Origin: Cladobotryum mycophilum
Lineage: Eukaryota; Ascomycota; Sordariomycetes; Hypocreales; Hypocreaceae
Length of the DNA stretch: 64,000 nt
Direction of reading: 5' to 3'
NCBI GenBank assembly: GCA_036429605.1
Contig: JAVFKD010000016.1
Location: 992,001-1,056,000, forward strand
Shown: positions 12,229 to 23,534 of the stretch, piece after piece
Layout: each line of letters opens with the position of its first letter
Position numbering within the stretch: position 1 is the first letter of the stretch
Notes under the pieces: model-generated
Seen by the model: only the letters and a program-made list of their open reading frames with translations
Told to the model about the DNA's origin: nothing
The model's database searches: none
Position numbers and translations under genes: made by a program

Positions 12229-13541
12229 TCATTTAGTCCCGGACATGATGGCTGATATTCTCATTGACAGATCCAGGATTGAGAGATGCTCGTCTGCGCC
12301 ATCAACTAATCGTTTGTCAACCTCGGAAAAGACCAAGGCGATCTTATTCTTTTGAATGTCTGGGATGATTTCGTCGTATATGAGACTCTGATATAGCTGT
12401 GTGGAGTTAGAAACACTGATCTTGATATGTGGCAACGTGATTGCTTACCTGGTTCACAACCTGACCGGCACTCCACCCATCCGCAACCACATCCTCAACA
12501 ACCGTGGATACGGATTGGTATGCCTGTCCAGAGGTCTTTGGGCGAATTGCCTTTACAAGATCATCGATCGTTGGGTTAGGAATGACACCGGCAATATCTT
12601 CAATAATCTTGACAGTCACAGCTCTCCTGTCGACATCCATTTCATCACCACCATCGGCATCTTTATCTGGAGCAGTTGCACCGACTAACCGAGCCGCACT
12701 CTGCAGAAATGTGATTGCCTTTCGCAAATCACCCTCGCTGCACTTGATGAGTGCGTCTATGGCGCCATCCTCAAGGGCTACGCCCTCGGCCTGGGCTATA
12801 GATTCTAGCCTCTTCTTCGCATTGCCCTGATCCAAGCTCTTGAAACGGAATTTGCTGCATCGACTGGCCAACGGATCGATAATTCTGGTGACATAGTTGC
12901 AGATCAAGCAGAAACGGGTGATCTTGCTGTACGTCTCCATGGTTCGTCGCAAGGCACTCTGGGCGTCTTGAGTCATGGAATCGGCTTCGTCGAGGATAAT
13001 GATCTTGAATGGCGGGCAAGGAAATTTGTCTTTGTAGTGCGGAGGCGGATTGGTCAATTGCATGCGGGCAAAGTTTTTGACCTTTTCTCGGACAATGGCT
13101 ATGCCACGCTCGTCGGATGCGTTGAGCTCGAGGACTCGGGATTTGATCATCTCGGGACCGTAGAGTTCTTTGGCGAGGGCGAGGATCGTGGAGGTTTTAC
13201 CGGTACCAGGGGGGCCGTAGAAAAGCATGTGCGGAAGCTTCAAGGTCATGCATGTTAGCTCAAGTCGACAACCATCCACGAAGTGAACCCACATTGGAAG
13301 CTTGTAAAGTTCTCTGCAAAACTGTGACTGTATGGTCTTGAGCAGTAACATCATCAAGACTCTTTGGACGGCTAAATATCGTGAGTAAATCAACCGCACT
13401 GTCGTAAATCACGTTGGAGACTGACTATTTCTCGACCCAAGGCTGGATTCGACCATCGGGTTGCTTCTCTTGCTTCTGTGTAGATCCTCCATTGGCGGCG
13501 GCAGCAGCCTTTCTGGCCTTGAGATCGAAAAAGTTGGACAT
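12229..13541 (-). CDS. rfc2: Replication factor C subunit 2 (AAA+ clamp loader)
   Basis: Four exons, 13541-13426, 13371-13293, 13237-12449 and 12396-12229, give 383 residues. The protein begins MSNFFDLKARKAAAAA. It carries the RFC-box-like WVEKYRPKSLDD, Walker A GPPGTGKTST, Walker B IILDEADSMT, the arginine-finger motif SRCSKFRF and the helical collar domain. The Walker B context and SKFRFK are characteristic of the small subunit called Rfc2 in yeast (RFC4 in human). It helps load PCNA onto primer-template DNA during replication and repair and in checkpoint clamp loaders. The first intron uses the donor GTCAGT, splits the Tyr codon of KYRP and joins cleanly. An acidic-basic insert (around residue 270, DKDADGGDEMDVDRR) lies in the collar, as in other filamentous fungi. 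Confidence 0.95.
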
Positions 13542-15240
13542 GCTGAGTTGGCGATTGGCAATGCAATTCAATTCAATGACTGAAAGAAAGGTGCAGCTAC
13601 AAGTAGAATTCGTGAATGGTCCTGGATAATCAGGCTGGCCTGCCCAAGAAAGGAAAGGTCCAACTCATTTACGCGTGCTTCACTGAATGACGCGAGGCGC
13701 GTCGCAGCAGATGCAAGGCTGATAAGCCGATTAAGGACCCCGCTGCACAGACCATCCGAATTACAAGTTACATCCAACCATCCATCCCCATCCAATCCTG
13801 GATGTAACCCCACCAACAATGACGCTGTAGCATCCATGACAGGCCAGCCCTGCTGTAACAGTTATTAGGTTGCAAGCTGTGCCATGTTCCTCGGTAGTAG
13901 GTACAGGTACAGGTAGGTGGTATTGGGACAAGAGAATCCCGGGGAAAAGGATACCCAAATGACTGGGTGCCGGGTTACTAAGGGAAGAATTTACGAGATA
14001 ATTATATCTTGTCTATTAAGATATTAATCTATTTGATAAATTCGAATGTCACGCTCCTCAATCTGCCGGCTTATATCTCTCCACTGTCACAGGTTATCGG
14101 ATAGTAAATCTACCAAGTGTACTCTGTACGGCAGGCATAGGCAGTAATATGGGGTGGAGGAATAAATACCCGAAAGCTGGGTTTGGTAGGCAAGTAAGTA
14201 CCTAGTATCTATGGGACGGCGTTGTATCTACTAGACTTCTTGTTTTTCTAGTGTATTTGTATCTTGTAGCATGAAATGAAATAAAATTAAATAAATCCAA
14301 TGTTTTAATTCATAATGTTGTTTGTCAATTATATGATATCTGTATCGTAAAGGGTGATGGTGCGGTGCCTTTTTTCTCCCGTAGGAGGGGTCGTTTACTG
14401 ACATATGCTAGAACTGAACCAGCAGTTTGAGCAGCATAAACAGCCGACTACTCCTCTTTTCGTTATCATCACTCCCATGTGACTCCTATGTAGACTTTAA
14501 TCCATGCAGAGGGAAACAAAAATAAAATCATTACCTACTATATCTAGTAGTACCCGACCTCCTTACTCAATGACTTTCCCCCAAGTCCACATGCTAGGGG
14601 GCTTCGGTGACATATGGATGTGCCTTTTAGTCATGCTAGACCAAGACTTTGCACTAAAATCACCCCGCAGACACCCAATTAACGTCGAATTGGTGTGTTT
14701 GTTCCTGATTCTCTACATAGAAAACGGGCGACCAGCATATATGTATGTATATGCCGTTTGTCTTGGGAAAAGTAATAAAGAAATACAAAGTGATTCACGC
14801 TTGAATTCTCCTTCTTCTCATATCACTCTCGGCGAATCAAAGCACAGTCGCAGCTTGCTCATCAAGATACAAAGGCAGCAAGGCAGAAGCCCGCGCTCTC
14901 TCCGCAGGCTTTGCCCGGCTCGCCTCGTTGGTCCAACCCCTCCTCCCCCTCCTACCGTTCTAGGCCCCAAACAGCAATCTGCCTACTGCGACTGCTACCT
15001 CACCTTTTGCCTTACTTCGCCTACCTACCAGGTCACCTCTTACTGACCAACTAACTTGATCATTCCATACCTACTTTTCAAGGACCACAGGCGAAGCTAC
15101 CTTGATTCTCCGTCCTTGGGTCACACGCAACTCTCCTCGCAGCTAGAATCCAACCATTTATTCGTCTCTCCTCATGATTGTCCCTCTTCGTATCGCCATC
15201 ACTCCATACCTCAAAGCTTATCCGTCGCGAGGCTGTCATC
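13542..15240. other. Long divergent intergenic region, partly A/T-rich
   Basis: It separates rfc2 from the tandem E2 gene and must hold both promoters. The part at about 13990-14350 is strongly A/T-rich, and short GGTAC/ACCTA words common in Sordariomycete intergenic DNA recur. The only sizeable open frame (14504-15046) lacks protein-like composition. I see no gene. Confidence 0.5.
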
Positions 15241-17066
15241 ATGGATCAATCCATCATTCGTATCTCCAAGGTTCGGCTCCCAGCCATAGTAGTCATGTGT
15301 CGCATGACTGATCAGATGTGTCATTCTAGGAGCTCAGCGATATCCAAAGGAGCTCTGATCTTTGTACGTTCAGAATCTAAGCGATAGAGTTACCTACCTG
15401 TCGTTTATTCATCTAACCCGAGACCCTTGGTCGTTATAGCAATCGCAGTTGCTTGCCGTGACATCGACGTTCGCAATGTTAAGGCCATGGTAATGGGTCC
15501 TCATGAGACCCCCTACGAATTCGGATTCTTCGAGGTCAGAGGATTGCGAAATACTACAACACGGTAGCTTTATACTGACATGGCGTTCTAGTTTGCGATA
15601 CGGTTTAACAAGGGTGAGGGTGTTGGAACCTTACATCTGGCATCGTGTTCACTGACCGATTATCATCTTAGATTATCCTTCGAAGGCTCCATCTGTTCAT
15701 TGTATTACGACAAACGGAGGACGGTGCAGATTTAACCCCAACATTTACTCGACAGGCAAAGTTTGTCTGTATGTTCAGCAGCCCTCCTCCCTTTATCAAT
15801 CTTAGCTAACCAACTTGTCAAGATCGATTCTAGGGTACGAATCCAGTCTTGAATTCGCGATCCCTCCATTCTAACCAGGACAATAGCACATGGCGAGGAG
15901 AGCGTGGGGAGGAATGGTCATCGGCGCAAGGCCTCGAATCGATTCTGCTGTCAATACAGAGTTTAATGTCCTCCAATCCTTACGAAAACGAGCCTGGATT
16001 TGAAGATGCGAATGACGAGGGCGACAGAAAAAACCAAAAGGACTACATCCAAAAGGTGATTTCCCTTTTCACAACATGTTCATTCTGCTCAGTGACTGAT
16101 ACATCCTAGATACGTCACGAAACCTTGCGAATCACAATCATACAACGTCTCGAAAGCTACTTGGGAATACGCCCTAACGGCAGCAATGACCCTTCCGACG
16201 GTTCTGACACAAATGAAGCAACTGATATGGATGAAGATGTGGATGATACCAATGTCCCATTTGAGCCCTTTAAGGATCTGTGCAAACGCCGATTCCTTTG
16301 GTACTACGATTCGTATCTGGCGGCAGCGAGGCTAGGAATGGCCGAGGTTGGGGAACTACAGGCATTCTCTAGAATGCCTTTCGAGGCACCAGGAAGCAAC
16401 TCCATGGATGGTAAATTCAACTATACAGAGCTCGAACGGAGATTGAAAGCTATCAAAGCCGCACTTGACGCCGAAGCAGACACGTGGGCCAAGGAGGGGC
16501 TGAATGCTAAGTTGAGCGAGACAACCGTGTCTGTCAATCTGCAGCATCAGTTTGACCAAGTGTCTGCTCACCTGAAGCGAGGCGATATGCCGCACAGTGT
16601 TGCCTTGGAAGATGGCAACCCATTTGTCTGGTTGGTCACCTATTTTGGCCGGCCTATGACAAACCTTGACGGCGGACTCTTTCGAATAAAGATGGTATTC
16701 AGTCCTCGCTTCCCCCACGAGCAGCCACGGGTTAAGTTTGAGACGAAAATCTTCCATCACCATGTTGCTGCAGACGGCACGGCATGCTACACCCCGAACC
16801 CGGTCAAGATTGAGGATGTCAAATCGCATATCGATGCCATCTTTGAAACACTCGAAGATGACGAGCCAGCCTATGACCCGAGGAAGATTGTCAATCCCGA
16901 GGCTACAAAGATGTACTGGGGTAGCAGTCCAGATGATAAGAAGCAGTATAATAGAAAGCTGCGTCGATCGGTCCAGCAAAGCATGGAGTAAGGCATTATC
17001 ATCATATCCCGGGTACCGTTGGATATATGAACTGACTAATTCGCGAATAGGGACTTTCCAGAGTAA
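15241..17066 (+). CDS. UBE2Z-like ubiquitin-conjugating enzyme with a second UBC fold
   Basis: Nine exons are inferred: 15241-15270, 15330-15363, 15440-15534, 15592-15613, 15672-15768, 15823-15834, 15887-16055, 16110-16987 and 17051-17066 (450 residues). The N-terminal UBC core (about 1-150) has GPHETPYEFGFF, the HPN-equivalent FNPN and the active-site Cys92 in GKVCLSILGTW, continuing through SIQSLMSSNPYENEPGFE. This matches the E2 family of human UBE2Z. A linker with an acidic stretch follows. Residues about 295-447 then form a second UBC-like domain with DGGLFRIKMVF, FPHEQPRVKFETKIFHHH and a cysteine (Cys379, DGTACYTPN) where the catalytic cysteine sits. The sixth exon is only 12 bases. The last intron (GTAAGG donor, CTGAC branch) would add EDFPE after SM; if retained, translation stops at 16991 after SME. 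The first intron's GTTCGG donor is weak, so the extreme N-terminus is least certain. Confidence 0.83.
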
Positions 17067-17636
17067 TTGAGGGAAATAATATTGCTTACTTTTGATCTGA
17101 GCTTGTTCCTTCACAGGAAGTATAGAGGCGTTCCGGTTTTCTTTTGGCACGGTGGCACAAAATCGGGGGGCGTGATTTGCGTTTACGGAGTGTTGTGGTT
17201 GTCCCTTCATTTGATACACACTAGATGGGGGCACGAGGGATTATTTTACGTCTGGTCTCTAACCGGAAAATTATGATGGGGCATACATGATGCTATCTGC
17301 TACGTTTATTGCTGGGAGCTGATGGGCGGGAAATTGACACCTGACAGTATCCATGATTAGCCATATCAATAGTACCAGATACTGGGGATTTCTTAATGGG
17401 GGAAACGTTTATGTATTGTAACCTTTAAATGCGAGCCAAAGTCTGATGCAAATTCTTGCTTCATCATCGCCAAATATGTAAAATCTCATCCCAACGCCGT
17501 TGATGCATTTGTCTCATAAAGTCATTTGTCCGCCCTTGCCGAACATTCAATCTGAACCTTTTGCTCCCTTTCATAAAAACACACAAACACTCACACACAC
17601 ATATATATATCCCATCTCAGGTTGATGGTCCCGCCA
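17067..17636. other. Convergent intergenic region
   Basis: It lies between two converging stop codons and probably contains both 3' untranslated regions. An (AC)n/(AT)n stretch is present near 17580-17610. No coding frame is supported. Confidence 0.5.
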
Positions 17637-18397
17637 TCATTTCTTCCCTCTGGGCTTCTTTTCAATCTTGTCTTTGAGGGGCGAAAAGGGAGCTGCCACG
17701 CCCCCGTACCTCTCCTGCTTGCCGTCGCCTCCCTTGAATTCGTACATACCTCCTGAGCCGATGGCGGCCGGTGTGCCTTCCGTGGGACGTGCTACCTGCT
17801 CGGCGTGAAGCTTGTCCAGGGACTCTCCAACCACGCCGTACTGAGACCAGTTTATAGGTGGACAGCGGAGGACGTCTTGTTGTTTGGGTAGAGAGGACCA
17901 AGCTGGGCCATCGTCGGATACGATGTTGAAGCCGTCGGTCTGCCGGACCCTGCCTGATACGAGATCCCGAAGGAAGGCCTCGGAGTTCTCCAAGGCTTCG
18001 TTTTTGGCTTTGCTGAGTGCCTGCATGTCGTTTGTGGCGCGGATTTTCTGGACCTGGAGGGCTGAGATGGTCGCCTTGATGGCTACTACGTCGGGATTGG
18101 TGTCGAATGGCAGGGGCACGGGAGGGGAGGGAGGATACCAATCTGATCGGGCTGCGAGTGTGTAAACGTTTGGCGCGCAAACCGCTGTTGTTCCTGCTGT
18201 GTGGACGTTCCCGTAACAGCCTGCGCCTGCGCCTGCCCGCGGTTCACGTTATTTACATTACTGCTCCCGCCGTTGCCGTTGCCGTCGCCGGGAAGACGTG
18301 CGGGACCGAGAACCGGAGTGATGGGCGAGACTGGGGGCCGGCTGGGGGATGGCGGGCGTGAGGTGGTGTTTTCTGTGTTGATGGTGAGGGCGGGCAT
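17637..18397 (-). CDS. Unrecognised protein of about 230-250 residues with a DWYPP block
   Basis: The N-terminus (from MPALTINTENTTSRPP) is Pro/Ser/Gln-rich and looks disordered. The rest reads NVYTLAARSDWYPPSPPVPL, then a helical segment (about VVAIKATISALQVQK) and RCPPINWSQYGVVGESLDKL, ending in a basic tail (KIEKKPRGKK). I do not recognise the family. The two parts are in different frames. Either an intron with donor GTAATG at 18261 and acceptor ACACAG at 18197 joins them (231 residues), or one base is missing near the TTT at about 18180 (253 residues). The putative intron is GC-rich and lacks a good branch site, so both readings stay open. No signal peptide or membrane span is visible. 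Confidence 0.68.
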
Positions 18398-21300
18398 GAT
18401 GTACAGGCGCGCTGGTATGCGCTCCCTTGGATGCGACAGAAAAACTCGGCAAGTTGATGCGCCTAGCCGCCCAACAAGCCAAATCCAACAACCTTACGTA
18501 TGTAAAAAGGTTTGTTGACCCGAAGATGAACGGGGGTATTTTTTGTTGTTGAAGCTTGGGGCGATAAAGGGACGCGCGGCAACTCTTCCTGTAGAGGGAG
18601 AGAGGGAGGGTTTGATATTAGCAAAAGACTAGAAAGAATTGGAGCTTATTGAAACGTTTGAAGCTTAATTCATTTTTTTGGGGGAGGGGGAGTCCTTTTG
18701 CGTCAAGGTTGTTGGAAAGAAATGAGAGGATGAAAGAGGCAAGAGAATGCGATGACGATAAAAGCAGTTATCGCGAGATAAGATGATGCGCATTCCGAAG
18801 GCGGGAAACCTGCAGGTCCGAAAAGTACCCAGACCCGCAAATACGATAAGTAGTCAAGTACTGCCAAGGTAGCTTTCTCTCAGAGATTTGCTACTATGTG
18901 ATGAGGAAGTGTACCTGATGTAGTAATGAAAGCAGGCAAGGGGCTACTTGGTACGTGCGGGCGTGGTCCGCGGAGGGGTCTTGGCAAGGTGGGGAGGGGG
19001 AAGGCAAAACCCGTCAAGGTCCTCGTCGAATCAATGAGCTTGGACTCTGTTTTATTTGTTGCCTCGTTTCCTCAACACCATCTGATTTGGCTTTGCGGAA
19101 ATAAATATCGTCCACCTGTAGATAGTAAACGGCTTTCAACCCCCCCAGTGCCCGAATATTATGTATGAGCCAACACCTCCCTATCCATGACATTCCGTGC
19201 ACCCTTTACACGCTCTACGTTGTTCTTGCGAGCTCATCCTTCCTCTATGCCACCTACTACTCAGCCTATTCCTCACGAATCCCTTTGATCCAGCATCATC
19301 TTCTCCAGCCATTGACGTCAAACTTCACCATCTTCTTGGCATCGCATTATTTCTCCGATGTAGTGAAATTAATCTATCTCTGCCTATCAAAAACAGGCAA
19401 TGACTTCCCAATGCAGAAACACGTATTGTCTCAATGCGGAGTTGATGTCACTCCCAGAGGATCGACAACTATTGACCGCTCGAGTTTTTTTTAAGTTATC
19501 AGTTTTCAGATGCCCTTCCGGATCTTGATCTTCTCAATTAGAATGGCTCATTTTGCCCCGGATAGATTGCACCCGATCGGAAAATAGGAGCTTTAACTGC
19601 ACTATAGACTGACCGATGAAGACCCACAACTGTGTAATCGATTCATCTCAACTTCATATGGGGGTTGGCCCTCAGAGAAACAGGCCACAGAAAGAGCGTA
19701 ATAAATTTATAGCGGAAAAGAACCAATACTGCGGTTGTTGTAGTAGTTGATGCCTTCCGTATTCAGGTTCCGGAGCATTGCTTCCTGAATAAGCTAACAC
19801 CCAGTTGTGGCAATCATAATGTGTTCTGGGATACCGGCCTGCATCCAAACAAACGGCCCTCGCCCTAGAAAAGACCTTTGATCTACTTGTGCTATAGCCT
19901 AGCGGCGAACTACACATTGGGAAACATGCAAATGGGGTTGGCGCAAGCATGATATCTTAGCCGACTCATGTGAGGCTGGTTGCAAGCGAATGCACCTAGT
20001 TGCTAAATAGTCGGGTTTGAAACGAGGTAACACAACTGGCGAGGATAAGCGACATCGATATCCGGAGTATATCTACTTGTAGCTCAAACCATACGCAGCC
20101 TTTTCTCCAGTAATGGGTGAAGGGCCTGTCCACCTTGCAAATTTGCCCGCAGAACAGGGCATGATCGGAAGCAAATGTCACAAAAAATGAATTGCATCAA
20201 TCACCATGCAAGCCATTCTGTCTTATAAGGCCTCGATCTGCATTACTTGTTCCTTGTTTCGTAACTGTGTGACGACGCGGTGAGGTTCCAAGGGAGTGGT
20301 TCGCACAGACTCTCAAGTTCGGGAGCTAAATCTTTCCAGAACATTGTTCGATATGGACGATGTCACCCCCAATCTGATTTCTCATGAACACCTAGATGCA
20401 AGTCCCGGATATCGCAACATCCGAGCTGAGTGTAAGGTTATCTTTTTGCCGCTTCCTCCCCACGTGTGCTTTCTTGATCCACTTCTGCCTACTTGACCAA
20501 GATTCATTGTTGCCATGATAGTTTGAATAGCCTGTACGGAGCAGCCGGCGAAGAGAAAGCACATGATGAACACAGTTTGGATGGTCCTACATTCGACCCA
20601 AATGGCTAGGAGATCGAGCGCCGTCCGAGGGCATGTGGACGCCACGTTCCAAATGGCGAATCAGGATTTGTCTTATTATGGGTTGGCCGTCGCAACGGCA
20701 TCCCATTGTGTGTTCGGGCATGAAAAACCTCAACATGGGTCCCCCTTTGCAACGTGGACGCCACCACCTTCAGCTTTCAGGCTGGGCTTAGTAGTCTTAC
20801 GTACTAGCCTCAGGATGCATTGTCACCAGTGGCGTTCCACGGCTCAGCCAGCCGGATCTGCGTGGAATGGAGAGCTGTCTCGAAAAAGGTGCGACTTTGA
20901 TATTGCTTTTTGTGTAAACCTGACTATTCGGCGCCATTCTGCAACGACCACCAACATTATTGAGTACGGACTCAATAGCTGGATGCGGGATGGCCAATCC
21001 CATGAACTAGGGTTGGCATTCCGGGGAACCCCTGAGAGACCCCGAAAGGACCCCTTGGAGCGATTGTGAAGACTTGGTGGAGAGCAAAATCATTGGTTGC
21101 AGGGAAATATGAATCGGTTGGTGTGGCGCCTGGTGTAAGTTCCCTTTTGGTAGCTCGTCTAGGCGGCCATGAGTCGAGATACTGCACCAAACGTGGAGAA
21201 CGCATGGGCTCTTCCGTGTCTACCCCCTTGCAAATTGCCAATGGATACCCAAAAGGTACTATTGTTAGATTATTGCACTAGGTGCTAGCGCCGGAAATCG

Positions 21301-21485
21301 ACCTGGGAAGTGATAGCAATCGTGCTTGTAGCTGATCTGCACGCTGAGTTGCCTTAGTCGTAATCAATATTTTGGTAGTGGAGATTGCGATGCAGTAACT
21401 TATCGAACGGTTCGACGGGAGAAACCTCATCACCGGATACTACAGGTACAGTACACATACGTATACGCACACAGTTAGTTATGAT

Positions 21486-21508
21486 GGTGGTGGTGGTGGT
21501 GGTGGTGG
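21486..21508. repeat. (GGT)n microsatellite
   Basis: About seven uninterrupted GGT units in non-coding sequence. Confidence 0.85.
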
Positions 21509-21698
21509 CTGGCAATGCAGAATTCTCATGGCTGTTGGCTTGCATTGCGATTTTTCCGTCTTGTGTGTGTCGGGTAAGGGGATATCATAATTCAGAAAAA
21601 AACAAAACCACCCCAACTCCACAGATAGTGTCGTTGCTAGATGGGTTAATTATAGGTGAGACGACCGAAGCAATAAGAAGAATGTGCTTGTTGTAAGT

Positions 21699-21720
21699 GG
21701 GAGGGAGGGAGGGAGGGAGA
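21699..21720. repeat. (GAGG)n purine repeat
   Basis: About five GGGA/GAGG units, immediately followed by GAGAAAAAAAG, forming a purine-only tract in non-coding sequence. Confidence 0.8.
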
Positions 21721-23024
21721 GAAAAAAAGTTGGCCAAGGATTGATTCAACTACGCCAAGCCCGTGCGAGCCGCACCTGCTGCAACTCATGGGTTGACAAA
21801 TTCGGGAAACTACCCAAAGAGCCCAGACCATCATCGCTCCCACCCCTCTGCTTCACAAGGGCCCACGACTACGCAAGTTCACCAACACCGCCAATACACA
21901 CTTGTTGCCTGAGAGGGAATCGGCTGGCGGAACGCTTGTTCGTGGAGTTTTTCTCTCCACCACCCCCAACAGTCCAAGTCCATTTCTTAGTCTAGCAAAC
22001 AAATCGTTCTTTCCTCTTGAGTCATTAAAAACATTTCAAGTTCCTGCATCTTGTGGCGTTGTTTGTGTACCAATCCTTGCTGGCTTTGATATCTCTCTTC
22101 CTGCATCACTCTCTCTCTGTCCCTCTCGCTTATGGCCATCCATATCCTGGCTCAAATCGAAGTACACAATTGAATTAGAACATCATTGCCTTCTTCGGTT
22201 ATTCTAAACCTCGATCGATCGATACTATATCCGAGACGATAGCGATCCCAGAGCCACAATATCTCGATACCGTTGATGAGTCGATTCCGAAATTAAGAAA
22301 ATCTTTAGCAAGACAGAGCAGAGAGTCTGGCCCTCATCTCGCCCCCAAAGTTGACATTAAACTGTATCCCAGCCGCTCCAAAAGAGCATGCCTGCGTCTT
22401 CTGCACTGCAAGAAGCCGTTGGATCTTCATTTGTCAACCTGTCAAATCCTCCAGAGGATCGACTCGAATTGCCATCATCGTGCAGCTCTCACTCTCCTCT
22501 GCATAACTTCTCATATCATCCTCCTGTTACCCAAACTTTCAGACCTGTCGTAACGGACACCCCACCCTCCAACGCATCAACACGCACACACACGCACATT
22601 CGTGTAACCACGCCTGATCAACCGCACTTAATCTACCATCCTCCAAACATAATTCGCCCATCAGCTGCCTCACAGTACAGTCGATAGCCATTCGACTTCG
22701 TCATATAGAGGGGAGAAAGCCACACCAAAAACGCTCAGAGAGTATAAGGCACGCCATCCTCCCACCTTTTGTGTGCGCAATCTCTGCTATCTTCGCCCCG
22801 CCCGCATTAAGCCATCACATCAATATCAATTCTCCCTTGGAGAATATAATCACGCCGATCATCTGAAGAAGATAGTGATCTCTGGGGAGCGGATCATTGA
22901 CAGACGCCCAGCCCCCATCTGCATTGCCGCAGAAATAGGCATCTGCTTCGGCGATCATAACCCACTTCTGACCAATTAGGGAAACTAATCAAAAATACTA
23001 GCCTACTCGGGTTATTCGGTCAGG

Positions 23025-23534
23025 ATGCCTCGGTCCTCCTCCATTAGCACAAGTGTTGGCACGAGGTCGAGAGCGACGTCTGGCCAGTCTCAATTTGATT
23101 ACGATCCATCAATCAGCAGCGGCGAACTGCGCAGAGAACAAGTACATGAGATGAAAACCGACAAGAAGCGCTCCAGTGTGAAGCCAGGATGGATGTCACA
23201 AGTCAAGAGCTGGCTTGCAACCAGTGAGCCCTCAGCGCAGGCCATGAAGGCGCAAAAGAAGGCAGCGTATAAGAAGCATGGAATCGATATGAAAGACCCT
23301 CGAGCCGCCGCCAAGATGCATTTTCCGCTTGGAAAAGTGCCCGCCGATGCCATCACATCGACCTCAGGGCCGACTCCTGAAAAGGCATTCAAGGAGAAGG
23401 TTCGCGAGAAGCAAAATCGACCGTCATATATGAAACATAGCCAAGGGACTCACTCCATGTCAAGCGGCTTCTCCTCCGTTCCAAGCGTCAAGAGCAGTAG
23501 GGGATTCAACCCAGTGGCTCCTTGGGATGAGTGA
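23025..23534 (+). CDS. Small basic protein of unknown function, 169 residues
   Basis: A single exon starting MPRSSSISTSVGTRSRATSG. The middle (about 50-115) looks structured and is lysine-rich: KPGWMSQVKSWLATSEPSAQ, then KAQKKAAYKKHGIDMKDPRA. The ends are Ser-rich and probably disordered; the C-terminus is GFNPVAPWDE. I do not recognise a named domain. No signal peptide, membrane span or catalytic motif is visible. A long leader with several upstream short frames (for example 22388-22687) precedes it, suggesting possible translational control, although those frames may simply be untranslated. The ATG at 23025 is chosen because it opens the only protein-like frame here. Confidence 0.75.
   Translation: MPRSSSISTSVGTRSRATSGQSQFDYDPSISSGELRREQVHEMKTDKKRSSVKPGWMSQVKSWLATSEPSAQAMKAQKKAAYKKHGIDMKDPRAAAKMHFPLGKVPADAITSTSGPTPEKAFKEKVREKQNRPSYMKHSQGTHSMSSGFSSVPSVKSSRGFNPVAPWDE

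Larger units (their letters stand above)
18398..23024. other. Gene-poor region of 4.6 kb
   Basis: I found no open frame with convincing domains, signal peptide or exon structure on either strand. The longest frames (20563-21069 rightward, 20382-20645 and 19672-19950 leftward) have odd composition. A GGT microsatellite (about 21486-21508) and a GAGG run (about 21699-21720) lie within it. The right part (about 21.9-23.0 kb) is pyrimidine-rich and probably holds the promoter and long leader of the gene at 23025. No terminal repeats, transposase or tRNA were seen. Confidence 0.5.

Noticed and set aside
19672..20181. Leftward Cys-containing frames that might be a small secreted protein
   Set aside because: No signal peptide and no workable intron joining the two frames could be found.
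20563..21069. 168-codon rightward frame in the gene-poor block
   Set aside because: Its composition is unlike a folded protein, it has no homology I recognise, and overlapping leftward frames of similar quality exist.
18398..23024. Transposon or repeat-induced point mutation island
   Set aside because: The block is not strongly A/T-rich, has no terminal repeats, and shows no transposase or reverse-transcriptase fragments.
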